A DNA stretch of 58,250 bases, taken from contig PAQY01000006.1 of NCBI GenBank assembly GCA_002709955.1, positions 79,821-138,070 of the forward strand. The letters are read 5' to 3'. Within the stretch, counting starts at the first letter, position 1. The number at the start of each line of letters is the position of its first letter. Positions 18,566 to 26,987 of the stretch are shown here, piece by piece. The DNA is from Rhodospirillaceae bacterium. GTDB taxonomy: Bacteria > Pseudomonadota > Alphaproteobacteria > UBA8366 > Aestuariispiraceae. A model generated the notes under the pieces. That model was given only the letters and a program-made list of their open reading frames with translations. It did no database searches and was not told the origin of the DNA. Made by a program: the position numbers and the translations under genes.

Positions 18566-18579
18566 CTGAAGACTGACCC

Positions 18580-19671
18580 ATGACCGCAAGCCCCGAAACG
18601 GCCCAGGATCGCCGCTGGATGCGCGTCGCTCTGGCCTTGGGGCAGCGCGGTCTGGGGCGGGTTGCGCCCAATCCGGCGGTGGGCTGTGTGCTGGTTAAGG
18701 ATGGTCAGGTCGTCGGGCGCGGCTGGACCCAGCCCGGTGGTCGCCCCCATGCGGAAACGGAGGCCCTGCGCCGTGCCGGATCTGCGGCAAAAGGGGCAAC
18801 CGCCTATGTCAGCCTGGAACCGTGCAGCCATACCGGCAAGACAGGACCCTGCTCAACAGCCTTGATTGAGGCCGGGGTGGCGCGGGTCGTGATCGCGATG
18901 ATTGACCCGGACAGTCGCGTTGCCGGGGGCGGGGTCTCAGCGCTAAAGGCTGCTGGAATACCAGTCACATCGGGTGTGCTTGAACGCGAGGCCCAGCTTC
19001 TGAACCAGGGGTTCGTTCTGTCGCGCACCCGGAACCGCCCCCTGGTGACGTTAAAGCTGGCGACCAGCCTGGATGGCAGGATCGCAACCGCATCTGGTGA
19101 AAGTCGCTGGATTACGGGGCCGGAAGCACGTCAGGACGCCCAATTGCTGCGCATGACCCATGATGCCATTCTGGTTGGGATTGGCACCGCCCTGGCGGAT
19201 GACCCAGCCCTAACCTGCCGCCTGCCGGGGATTCAGGATCAGCCCTTGCGGATCGTGCTGGACGGGCAGGGACGACTGCCGGAGACCGCGAAACTATGCG
19301 ACGGCACGGTCCCGACCCTGCAATTTGTTGCCCAGGACTGCGATACAGCGGTCCCGAAAGGCGTGACCCGGCTGGCCGTGCCCCAAAGTCACAGCGGCCT
19401 ATCCGTGCCGGATGTGCTGTCAGCCTTGGCAGGGCGTGGCATTACGCGCCTGATGGTAGAAGGGGGTGGACAGGTCGCTGCATCCTTCTTGCGGGCGGAA
19501 TGTGTTGATCGGGTGGCCTGGTATCGATCTGGTCTTGTTTTGGGCGCAGATGCACGTCCAGGAATTTCAGACCTAGCCATCGCCGCCCTTTCTGATGCGA
19601 CACGGTTTGAATTGATTTCATCCCGTGCGGTCGGATCAAGTCTGGTCGATACATTTATTAAAAATCATTAA
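18580..19671 (+). CDS. ribD: Bifunctional riboflavin deaminase/reductase RibD
   Basis: 363 residues. Steps two and three of riboflavin synthesis. The N-terminal cytidine-deaminase-like domain (about 1-145) has HAETEAL (zinc His57, catalytic Glu59) and PCSHTGKTGPC (zinc Cys82, Cys91). The C-terminal reductase domain has LKLATSLDGRIATASGES and the nucleotide site LMVEGGGQVAASFL. The length is standard. It is the first rib gene of the set; the next, ribE, is almost 3 kb away because two unrelated genes intervene. Confidence 0.96.
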   Translation: MTASPETAQDRRWMRVALALGQRGLGRVAPNPAVGCVLVKDGQVVGRGWTQPGGRPHAETEALRRAGSAAKGATAYVSLEPCSHTGKTGPCSTALIEAGVARVVIAMIDPDSRVAGGGVSALKAAGIPVTSGVLEREAQLLNQGFVLSRTRNRPLVTLKLATSLDGRIATASGESRWITGPEARQDAQLLRMTHDAILVGIGTALADDPALTCRLPGIQDQPLRIVLDGQGRLPETAKLCDGTVPTLQFVAQDCDTAVPKGVTRLAVPQSHSGLSVPDVLSALAGRGITRLMVEGGGQVAASFLRAECVDRVAWYRSGLVLGADARPGISDLAIAALSDATRFELISSRAVGSSLVDTFIKNH

Positions 19672-19819
19672 AATCAAAACTTTAAATAAGTTTCCTTACA
19701 TCCCATGTCAGGAGTGAGGAGGCGCTAACGTGTCCGTCCTTCTTGATCCAGCGCAAGGCGCTGTGGATCAAATCAAGTTAAAATCTTTCGATATTGATCA
19801 TCAGCACTGGAGAATACCA

Positions 19820-20056
19820 ATGTCCCATACCCCCCATGAACTCGCCGAAGAATTTCCAAACAGCATCGACGCGTTGCGGAGCCTGCGGGAAAGCGATCCA
19901 CATTTCCATAAGCTGACAGAGCATTATCATGATTTGAACCGCGAAATTCATCGGGGTGAGACAGATGTTGAACCAATGTCGGAGCTTCATCTGGAAGAGT
20001 TGAAGAAGAAGCGTTTGGCGATGCTGGACGAAATTCGCATATTATTGTGTAAGTGA
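19820..20056 (+). CDS. YdcH family (DUF465) small protein
   Basis: 78 residues from the ATG at 19820, which has CTGGAG 7 bases upstream. An upstream in-frame GTG at 19730 would add 30 unconvincing residues. The sequence fits YdcH/DUF465: LRESDPHFHKLTEHYHDLNREIHRGE then ELHLEELKKKRLAMLDEI (first part in short: DPHFHKLTEHYHDLNREI), forming a helical hairpin or coiled coil with basic and acidic patches. The function is unknown. It lies directly after ribD, before the phospholipase gene. Confidence 0.85.
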   Translation: MSHTPHELAEEFPNSIDALRSLRESDPHFHKLTEHYHDLNREIHRGETDVEPMSELHLEELKKKRLAMLDEIRILLCK

Positions 20057-20161
20057 TTCATCGGAATTCCTTAAGAAAATGCCCCGGTGCTTCAATTTAG
20101 TAGAAGCATATGAGAAATGTGATATGATCTCCTGGGTAGCATAATGACTTGGGGGATTATC

Positions 20162-22522
20162 ATGGGGCGTACATCTAAGAGCAAGTCTTTGCGGGGGCAA
20201 CTGTCAAAGGCTAAGGAGAAAATTGAGTCTGCCGTCGATAAGATTGAGGCTAAAATAGAGACGATATCGGAAGGGCGCGAAGATCGACAGGAGCGTCGTG
20301 ACACCCGCAAAGATGTCCGAAAAAATAATCGACTAAGCCGTCGTGAGGCGATCCGAGAAGGAGTTCAAGAGGGCCTCGCTGAGGCTAAGGATGTGCTTGA
20401 AAACATAGTCGATTCTGTTGAGGAACGTCTGGACAATGGTCGTACTATGGCAATGCAGTCCACGGCGCGGATTGATGTACGTATTTACCCGACAGCTGGA
20501 GACAGATTTCAGTTTCCTGAAACGCGCAATACAGCCTTGTCATTCAAACCCAATGTTGGGCTAGCCTTCTCAGGCGGCGGTACGCGCTCTGCAAGCCTTT
20601 CAATTGGGCAATTGCGCAGTCTATCCGATGCTGGGCTGATCGCGCGTACCCGTTATTTGGGATCAAATTCTGGCGGCACATGGGCGACGCTGCCATTTAC
20701 CTATTTACCGTCTACCTTCAGCGATGAAGACTATCTTGGGCAGTCAATTGACCCGGGCGAGATGACGGCGCAGCGGGCACAATCGGAGAACGATATAGGC
20801 TTGGCCGGACGCTCAATTATTGCCAGTGAAATAGTGCTTCAGACGTTATTTGAAATTGCCATGTCCGAAGACAATAAAGCATTGTTCAAGGATCGTGGCA
20901 TGCCTATCCTCAATTTAAGTTTTGGAATGGATGATGCAGATGAAATCTATGGAAAGATCCTAGAGCGGGTATTCCTGTCGCCGTTGGGGATTGATGGTTC
21001 CAGATATCCGGTTCTCAATACGGATGAGATTAACGACATACTGCAACGCAATTCGAATATTCGATTAAATGCCCATTTGGAAGAGAGCGATTTTATTGCC
21101 GTTCAGCATGACCGGCCATTTCATTGTGTCAGCGGATGCATGAATCAGGATTATATCAATGCCTTGGATGACGAACCCGCCCGGGATGAAAATCGCTTGG
21201 GTTTCTTGAATTGGGAGCATGTCGAGTTCACGCCCAGTTATAGTGGAATTCACCGCCACAGCCGCGGTAAGTTAAATCTGAACGTTGGCGGTGGATATGT
21301 TGAGAACATTGGATGGGATACGCTGCTGCCAACGCCAAGGGGCGACGATATAATTCGCGTTTCGCCAGGGCTGGAATTCCATCGACTAACCTTGGCTGAC
21401 ATTATGGCTACCTCTGGTGCTGCGCCTGCTTTTGTCGTGCAATATCTGAATGATATTGGCGGTGGTATCGCAAAGGTGGTTGGAGCGTTGTTTCCTGGAG
21501 CCGCTCCAGTAACAGAAAAAATACAGAAGTTTCTTGGGGCGATAGATATCTTTCCACGGTTCCGAAATTGGCCTGTTGCCTTCAATCGTAAGCCAATTGC
21601 GGTTGAACGTGCCTTTGGAGACGGTGGATATGTTGATAGTTACGGTCTGATCCCATTGCTAAAACGCAGGGTCGAAACAGCGATTGTCTTTATCAATACA
21701 AATACACCGATTACCCGGAATGAAGAATTCCCAAATGGTATTGCTGTCGATACGACATTGCATGGCCTATTCGGTCAGAACTTATCTCTATCAGAGGCTA
21801 ATATCATTGATGTTGGTGCCAGAATGGCACCTGGCTCAACATTTTCAGAGTTTGATGGACAAGTATTTGAGTCTGGTTTTGAAGAGATGATTGCGGGTTT
21901 CGTTCGCACGAAACGGTTGGCCGCGCTGTCTACATCAGATGGTTCAGAGATAGAAGGGCCGTTGGATTCAGAGTCCCTGTCCCTGCTAGATTTACCCGAT
22001 ACAGTAACGGCTGAGGAAATGCTCGGACTTGTCCATGGTCCAATCTATCACTTGGGCGAATATGACGTTCGAGACAATCAGTTCTATGGCATCGTTGGCG
22101 GCTATCGTATCAAGATCCTTTGGGTCTATAATGAGCGATCGCAGGCATGGCGGGATCAGTTGGAACCGTCAGCGCGTGCATTGCTACAGGACGCTGATGT
22201 TCGGATTGGGCGAGATCCAAATGCTGATCCATTAGACCCACTACCGTATGTGGATGATGACAGGCGCAGAAATACCCCGTTGGGCAACTTTCCACATCTA
22301 TCAACATTTTTAACCGGGCGGAACGAAGACCGGATGCGAGTTATGCCCATAGCGGATATCCGGGATGTGGGGGTCACCGCTGGATTGATGCGATGGTTAA
22401 ACCGTTTTCATGATCGAATCGAACCAATCGCTGTTGACCCGGTGCATTTTAATTTGCTCAGCAATTATTCATCTTGGTGTATGAAAAAGCTTGTACCGCT
22501 GATACGAGCGGACTTCGAATAA
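20162..22522 (+). CDS. Patatin/cPLA2-like phospholipase
   Basis: 786 residues from the ATG at 20162, which has GGGGGA 5 bases upstream; an ATG at 20144 lacks such a site. Residues 1 to about 95 are highly charged and helical (KAKEKIESAVDKIEAKIE and REDRQERRDTRKDVRK), a probable coiled coil. The catalytic domain has an oxyanion motif SGGGTRS (137-143), a nucleophile elbow GSNSGGTW with Ser170, and a DGGYVDSYG motif with Asp487. This is the Ser/Asp dyad order of patatins and of cytosolic PLA2-type lysophospholipases. The GSNSGGTW context resembles the GLSGSTW of cPLA2. No signal peptide or membrane helix. Codon use is more AT-rich than the flanking rib genes, suggesting acquisition. The target lipid is unknown. 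Confidence 0.8.
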   Translation: MGRTSKSKSLRGQLSKAKEKIESAVDKIEAKIETISEGREDRQERRDTRKDVRKNNRLSRREAIREGVQEGLAEAKDVLENIVDSVEERLDNGRTMAMQSTARIDVRIYPTAGDRFQFPETRNTALSFKPNVGLAFSGGGTRSASLSIGQLRSLSDAGLIARTRYLGSNSGGTWATLPFTYLPSTFSDEDYLGQSIDPGEMTAQRAQSENDIGLAGRSIIASEIVLQTLFEIAMSEDNKALFKDRGMPILNLSFGMDDADEIYGKILERVFLSPLGIDGSRYPVLNTDEINDILQRNSNIRLNAHLEESDFIAVQHDRPFHCVSGCMNQDYINALDDEPARDENRLGFLNWEHVEFTPSYSGIHRHSRGKLNLNVGGGYVENIGWDTLLPTPRGDDIIRVSPGLEFHRLTLADIMATSGAAPAFVVQYLNDIGGGIAKVVGALFPGAAPVTEKIQKFLGAIDIFPRFRNWPVAFNRKPIAVERAFGDGGYVDSYGLIPLLKRRVETAIVFINTNTPITRNEEFPNGIAVDTTLHGLFGQNLSLSEANIIDVGARMAPGSTFSEFDGQVFESGFEEMIAGFVRTKRLAALSTSDGSEIEGPLDSESLSLLDLPDTVTAEEMLGLVHGPIYHLGEYDVRDNQFYGIVGGYRIKILWVYNERSQAWRDQLEPSARALLQDADVRIGRDPNADPLDPLPYVDDDRRRNTPLGNFPHLSTFLTGRNEDRMRVMPIADIRDVGVTAGLMRWLNRFHDRIEPIAVDPVHFNLLSNYSSWCMKKLVPLIRADFE

Positions 22523-22622
22523 CTTTTGTTGCGTCATTGCGTTTTGTTGAGAGACTGGGTTTGCCTTATCGGCTGAGAAGCGTAAATACAGGCCTGAATG
22601 TGAAGTCTGTAGGATAAGGCGA

Positions 22623-23228
22623 ATGTTTACCGGTATCATTACTGATCAAGGGCGGGTTTCTGCGCGGGAGGACCGTGGCGACACCCGCTTTGTCATTGAA
22701 ACCCGCTATCAGGTTGAAGACATCGCCTTGGGCGCGTCCATCGCGTGTTCTGGCTGTTGCCTGACGGTGATCGAAACCGGGCGCACGCCACAGGGCCAAG
22801 GCTGGTTTGCTGTTGAAGCCTCTGGCGAAACCCTGTCGAAGACGACATTGGATGGCTGGTCGGTGGGATCGCATCTGAACCTGGAGCGTGCTTTGCGCCT
22901 GGGTGATGAACTGGGCGGGCATTTCGTGCTGGGCCATGTGGACGGTGTCGCCGATGTTATCGATCGCCAGCAGGACGGCGATAGCTGGCGCTTCAGTTTT
23001 CGCCCGCCCGCCAACCTGATGAAATATATCGCCCCCAAAGGATCCGTGGTCCTTGATGGTGTTTCCCTGACAATCAACGAGGTTGGTGACGACAGCTTTG
23101 GCGTCAACATCATCCCGCATACCTTTTCAGAAACCGGATTTGGTCACGCCAAACCGGGCGATCGGGTGAACCTTGAGGTGGACGCGCTGGCCCGATATGT
23201 TGCGCGCCTGCTTGGCCAGGAAGGATAG
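22623..23228 (+). CDS. ribE: Riboflavin synthase (alpha subunit)
   Basis: 201 residues. Dismutates two lumazine molecules to riboflavin. Two tandem lumazine-binding barrels: MFTGIITDQGRV opens the first and HFVLGHVDGVADV opens the second. VVLDGVSLTIN and FGVNIIPHTFSET are the conserved active-site edges. No FMN riboswitch (RFN) core is seen in the 100 bases upstream. It is separated from ribBX by 7 bases, and its ribosomes likely flow into that gene. Confidence 0.96.
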   Translation: MFTGIITDQGRVSAREDRGDTRFVIETRYQVEDIALGASIACSGCCLTVIETGRTPQGQGWFAVEASGETLSKTTLDGWSVGSHLNLERALRLGDELGGHFVLGHVDGVADVIDRQQDGDSWRFSFRPPANLMKYIAPKGSVVLDGVSLTINEVGDDSFGVNIIPHTFSETGFGHAKPGDRVNLEVDALARYVARLLGQEG

Positions 23229-23235
23229 TACCCGA

Positions 23236-24411
23236 ATGAAGAATGCCCCAAAGGACAATGTCAGCCCCTCACTGGTTTCAAAACAGGACATCACCCGTGC
23301 AGCAGGGGATACGCGCTTCCTGTCTTCTATTGATGAGATCATTGAGGAAGCCCGCAATGGCCGAATGTTCATCCTGGTGGATGACGAAGACCGCGAGAAT
23401 GAGGGCGATCTGGTTATTCCGGCCCAGATGGCGACACCGGAAGCCATTAACTTCATGGCGAAATATGGCCGTGGGCTGATCTGTCTGGCGTTGCAGGGGG
23501 AGCAGGTTAAGCGTCTGGGCCTGGAACTGATGCCGCAAAAGAATGCCAGCCGCTTTGGTACCGCCTTTACCGTATCGATTGAGGCACGGGAAGGGGTCAC
23601 GACCGGGATTTCCGCACCGGACCGCGCGCGCACAATTGCGGCCGCCGTTGCCCCCAATGCGACACCGGAAGACATCACGACGCCAGGCCATATCTTTCCA
23701 CTGTTGGCCCGGGATGGTGGCGTTCTGGTGCGCGCGGGACATACCGAAGCTGCGGTTGACCTGGCGCGTTTGGCGGGATTAAGCCCGGCGGGTGTGATCT
23801 GTGAGATCATGAATGATGACGGTGAAATGGCGCGCCTGCCAGACCTGATTAAATTTGCGCAATTTCATGGACTTAAAGTTGGTGCGATTGCGGATTTGAT
23901 TGCCCATCGTCGCCAGCATGACCGCGTGGTGGACCGGACGGAGAGCACGACCTTGACCTCTGTACATGGCGGTGAATTTGCCATGCATGTCTATGTCAAT
24001 CGACTGAACTATGCCGAACATGTCGCCCTGGTGAAGGGGGATTTGAAGGCTGGCACGCCCGCATTCGTGCGCATGCATGCACTGAGTATTCTGGATGATG
24101 TTCTGATGGACTCAGAAGGGGGCAAGGCCGGTGATTTACAGAAGGCCATGGACCTGATCGGGGAAGAGGGCTGCGGCGTTGTGGTCCTGATCCGAGAACC
24201 GCATGCGACCTCTCTGTCTGACCGCGTGCGGCGGCGTGAGAATAAGGCGACAGAGGATGCCACCGGCGAATTGCGCGATTACGGCGTTGGCGCACAGATT
24301 TTAGCCGATCTGGGCGTGCATGAGATGGTCTTGCTGTCCAATACCGAAAAGACCGTGATCGGTCTGGAAGGCTATGGATTGAAAATCGTTGGTCGCAAGG
24401 CGCTGGGCTGA
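23236..24411 (+). CDS. ribB: DHBP synthase with degenerate GTP cyclohydrolase II domain (RibBX type)
   Basis: 391 residues from the ATG at 23236 (AAGGA about 10 bases upstream). Residues about 29-230 are a complete 3,4-dihydroxy-2-butanone 4-phosphate synthase domain: FILVDDEDRENEGDLV metal site, EAREGVTTGIS, PGHIFPLLARDGGVLVRAGHTEAAVDL. The C-terminal domain, about 235-391, aligns with GTP cyclohydrolase II. However, it lacks the three zinc Cys: the ECLTGD region reads ALSILDD at 282-288, and no CDCG is present. It also lacks the RQEGRGIGL active-site block. It therefore matches the RibBX variant described for Proteobacteria, and the C-terminal half is expected to be catalytically inactive. 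GTP cyclohydrolase II must be encoded elsewhere. Confidence 0.93.
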   Translation: MKNAPKDNVSPSLVSKQDITRAAGDTRFLSSIDEIIEEARNGRMFILVDDEDRENEGDLVIPAQMATPEAINFMAKYGRGLICLALQGEQVKRLGLELMPQKNASRFGTAFTVSIEAREGVTTGISAPDRARTIAAAVAPNATPEDITTPGHIFPLLARDGGVLVRAGHTEAAVDLARLAGLSPAGVICEIMNDDGEMARLPDLIKFAQFHGLKVGAIADLIAHRRQHDRVVDRTESTTLTSVHGGEFAMHVYVNRLNYAEHVALVKGDLKAGTPAFVRMHALSILDDVLMDSEGGKAGDLQKAMDLIGEEGCGVVVLIREPHATSLSDRVRRRENKATEDATGELRDYGVGAQILADLGVHEMVLLSNTEKTVIGLEGYGLKIVGRKALG

Positions 24412-24436
24412 GACGCGCGCAAAGAAAGGGTCAATC

Positions 24437-24871
24437 ATGGCACATATACTGATCGTGGAAGCGCCCTATTATGCGGCGATTTCTGAAGAACTGGGCCTGG
24501 GTGCCATTGCGGAATTGGACGCGCAGGGGGCAACATATGACCGTGTGACGGTTTTCGGTGTGTTTGAACTGCCCGCCGCCATCGCCATGGCCCATTCGGG
24601 ACAGCCGGGCCGCTACGACGGCTATCTGGCCTTGGGATGCGTCATTCGGGGGGAAACAACCCACTATGACTATGTCTGTAACGAAAGCGCGCGTGGCCTG
24701 ATGAACCTGTCTGTTCAGCACCATCTGGCGATTGGTTATGGTGTTGTGACGGTTGAAAATGAAGCGCAAGCTTGGGCGCGGGCATCGCGGGATAAAAAGA
24801 ACAAGGGCAAGGATGCGGCAGCGGCCTGCCTGCGCATGATCGCCCTGCGTCGAAATTTTGACCTTACCTGA
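24437..24871 (+). CDS. ribH: 6,7-dimethyl-8-ribityllumazine synthase
   Basis: 144 residues from the ATG at 24437 (AAAGGG upstream). Condenses DHBP with the pyrimidine to give the lumazine substrate of RibE. Motifs: ILIVEAPYYAAISEELG (substrate pocket), VFGVFELPAAIAMA, LGCVIRGETTHYDYVCNESARGL (phosphate loop and catalytic His), and a late GYGVVTVENEAQAW. Slightly shorter than the usual 155-160 and complete. A longer frame from 24389 overlaps the preceding gene and lacks support. It is 25 bases downstream of ribBX and 15 bases from the nusB start. Confidence 0.95.
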   Translation: MAHILIVEAPYYAAISEELGLGAIAELDAQGATYDRVTVFGVFELPAAIAMAHSGQPGRYDGYLALGCVIRGETTHYDYVCNESARGLMNLSVQHHLAIGYGVVTVENEAQAWARASRDKKNKGKDAAAACLRMIALRRNFDLT

Positions 24872-24886
24872 TTGGAACAGCTTATT

Positions 24887-25390
24887 ATGGCTCCTCATAC
24901 GTCACTTTCGCCCACTCAAAGCGCTCAGCGCCGGGCAGCCCGTTTGGCGGCGGTCCAGGCCTTGTACGAGATGGAGATTTCGGGCCATCACGCGCGCAAG
25001 GCAATTGACAGCTTTCGGGAACGGGGCGGCACGGCGGATCTGGATGGGGAAACAATTCAGGCCGATGGCGCGTTCTTCACCGAAATCGTGTTGGGCGTAA
25101 CGGGCGGCAGGCAGGACCTGGATCGCGTGATTGAGGCCGCGATTGAAAAGGGTCGCAAGGTCGCATCCCTGGAAACCGTGCTGCGGGCAATCCTGCGGGC
25201 AGGGGCCTATGAAATGGCGCGGCGCGATGAAATCGACCCGCCCGTGGTGATCAGCGAATATCTGACCATTGCTGCCGCTTTCTATGACACGGCGGAAACC
25301 GGTTTTGTGAACGGTATTCTGGATCGACTGGCGACGGTGCTGCGTCAGGACGATGTGGATTTGATCGCCCCCGATGCGGATCATGGCTGA
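24887..25390 (+). CDS. nusB: Transcription antitermination factor NusB
   Basis: 167 residues from the ATG at 24887; a TTG at 24872, directly after the ribH stop, is an alternative. All-helical NusB fold: AARLAAVQALYEMEISG at the start, LETVLRAILRAGAYEM and VVISEYLTIAAAFYD further on, with GFVNGILDRLA in the last helix. With NusE it binds BoxA RNA in rRNA leaders. Its position right after ribH is a widely conserved gene pair. Its last 8 bases overlap the thiL start. Confidence 0.95.
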   Translation: MAPHTSLSPTQSAQRRAARLAAVQALYEMEISGHHARKAIDSFRERGGTADLDGETIQADGAFFTEIVLGVTGGRQDLDRVIEAAIEKGRKVASLETVLRAILRAGAYEMARRDEIDPPVVISEYLTIAAAFYDTAETGFVNGILDRLATVLRQDDVDLIAPDADHG

Positions 25391-26372
25391 TAAACAGAAA
25401 GAACCTGCCCCAGCGACGGGCGAGTTTCATCGCATAGCAAAGTACTTCCGTCCTCTGGCGAAAGGGGCCCCAGGCGCGTTCAATCTGGGGGATGATGCCG
25501 CCGTATTTGCCATTCCGCCAGGACGAGAACTGGTCGTAACCCTGGATACGATTGTCGAAGGGGTCCACTTCATCGGCGATGAAGCCGCAGACATGCTGGC
25601 GCGCAAGGCGATGCGGGTGAACCTGTCGGATCTGGCCGCCATGGGGGCGACGCCGCTGGGCTATTTCCTGTCCCTCAGCCTGCCAAAGCGCATTGATGAT
25701 CCCTGGATTGAGGCTTTCTGCCATGGCTTGGCTGCGGATCAGTTGGAATTTGATTGGCATTTGATGGGGGGCGATTCAACCTCAACCCCCGGCCCGATTT
25801 CCATTGCGGTCACTGCCCTGGGCACAGTGCCTGCGGGACAGGCCCTGCGACGGTCAGGCGCACAGGTTGGCGATGCTATATACGTCTCTGGCGGGATTGG
25901 GGATGGGTATCTGGGCCTGTTGGCGGCACAGGGACAATTACCCTATGGCCCCGAAGTAGATGCGATGCTGGCGCGCTATCGCTGCCCGGATCCACGTCTT
26001 GCCCTGGGCCAGGCCTTACTTGGGCGGGCGCATGCGGTGATGGATGTTTCAGACGGCCTGGTCGGTGATCTTGAGCATATCTGCGAACAATCAGGCGTCG
26101 GTGCCGTTTTACGCGCGCAATCCGTGCCCCTGTCTGCCAGTGCGGCGGAATTGGTGGCGGACCAACCCAATCTGTATCTGGAATTGCTGACTGGTGGCGA
26201 TGACTATGAATTGCTGATCACCGGACGGGCCCCAGACATCGAAGCCGCCGCAGCAGACAGCAGTTGTCGTGTGACGCGCATCGGGGAGATCGTTTCAGGT
26301 GCCCGTGTGGTTGTCCATGATGCGGATGGCGAAGAATTAAGCTTCACGCATGCAGGCTTCCGTCACAGCTAG
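25383..26372 (+). CDS. thiL: Thiamine-monophosphate kinase
   Basis: 329 residues from the ATG at 25383, overlapping the nusB stop. Makes thiamine diphosphate from thiamine monophosphate and ATP. AIRS-family motifs in order: NLGDDAAVFAI (Mg/ATP), VTLDTIVEGVHFI, MGGDSTSTPGP, VMDVSDGLVGDL, LTGGDDYELL. Full length. An alternative in-frame ATG lies three codons upstream. The ribH-nusB-thiL order is the classic proteobacterial arrangement. Confidence 0.96.
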   Translation: MADKQKEPAPATGEFHRIAKYFRPLAKGAPGAFNLGDDAAVFAIPPGRELVVTLDTIVEGVHFIGDEAADMLARKAMRVNLSDLAAMGATPLGYFLSLSLPKRIDDPWIEAFCHGLAADQLEFDWHLMGGDSTSTPGPISIAVTALGTVPAGQALRRSGAQVGDAIYVSGGIGDGYLGLLAAQGQLPYGPEVDAMLARYRCPDPRLALGQALLGRAHAVMDVSDGLVGDLEHICEQSGVGAVLRAQSVPLSASAAELVADQPNLYLELLTGGDDYELLITGRAPDIEAAAADSSCRVTRIGEIVSGARVVVHDADGEELSFTHAGFRHS

Positions 26373-26431
26373 TGCTGGGGTATGACTGTCTTTAGAGTAT
26401 CTTGCAGGATGCTTTTTAACGCGTTGGCCCT

Positions 26432-26872
26432 ATGAAGATTTTGATCATCATTGTCGTTGTTTTGGTTCTGCTGGCAGGCGGCGGCGGGGGCTATTACTAT
26501 TTCTTCGTGCTGCCGACCCAGAATGACATGGCGGAACCCGCGCCACCACCGCCACCCGATACCAGATTGATTGAGTTGGATCCCTTGCGCATCCCCGTTA
26601 TTCGCGGCGGCGTCGTGGTGAATTATGTGATTTTGAATGTTACGTTGGAAACCATTGGGCCAGAGAATGAAGCCTTTGCACAGCAGCTCATGCCCAGATT
26701 GCGCAATGCGCTTCTAACCGATTTGAATGGTTATTTCGCCGTGGTCCCGGTCGAAGACCGCATTCTGGTGAAAAGCCTGAAGCGTCGCATGCTGATAATC
26801 AGTGGACGTGTTCTGGGTCGTGGCGTGGTAAATGATGTGCTGATACAGAATGCCTTTAAGCAAAAAAGCTGA
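26432..26872 (+). CDS. FliL-like single-pass membrane protein
   Basis: 146 residues. N-terminal membrane helix (IIIVVVLVLLAGGGGGYYYF) with a short cytoplasmic start, a proline-rich linker (PAPPPPPDT), and a periplasmic domain of about 90 residues with beta/alpha pattern (VNYVILNVTLETIGPENE; QLMPRLRNALLTDLNGYFA). This layout resembles FliL, the stator-associated flagellar basal-body protein, but the similarity is weak. It has no flagellar neighbours, sitting between thiL and a gamma-glutamyltransferase gene. The motA-motB region lies about 16 kb away. It could also be an unrelated membrane-anchored protein. Confidence 0.55.
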   Translation: MKILIIIVVVLVLLAGGGGGYYYFFVLPTQNDMAEPAPPPPPDTRLIELDPLRIPVIRGGVVVNYVILNVTLETIGPENEAFAQQLMPRLRNALLTDLNGYFAVVPVEDRILVKSLKRRMLIISGRVLGRGVVNDVLIQNAFKQKS

Positions 26873-26987
26873 TGGCTTTTATTGGGACATTTTTCCCGTG
26901 GCAAGGATGCCCTAAATCGGTATTGTCGGCTGTCATCAGACATAAAAAAATTCCTGATTTGATTCCTGGGATGGAGACTTTACCCCT

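Noticed and set aside
19820-22522. Phospholipase region as a CBASS-type defence island
   Set aside because: No cyclic nucleotide synthase or other defence gene is adjacent; the neighbours are rib genes and YdcH.
22523-22622. Possible FMN riboswitch before ribE
   Set aside because: Only 100 bases are available and the conserved RFN core segments are absent.
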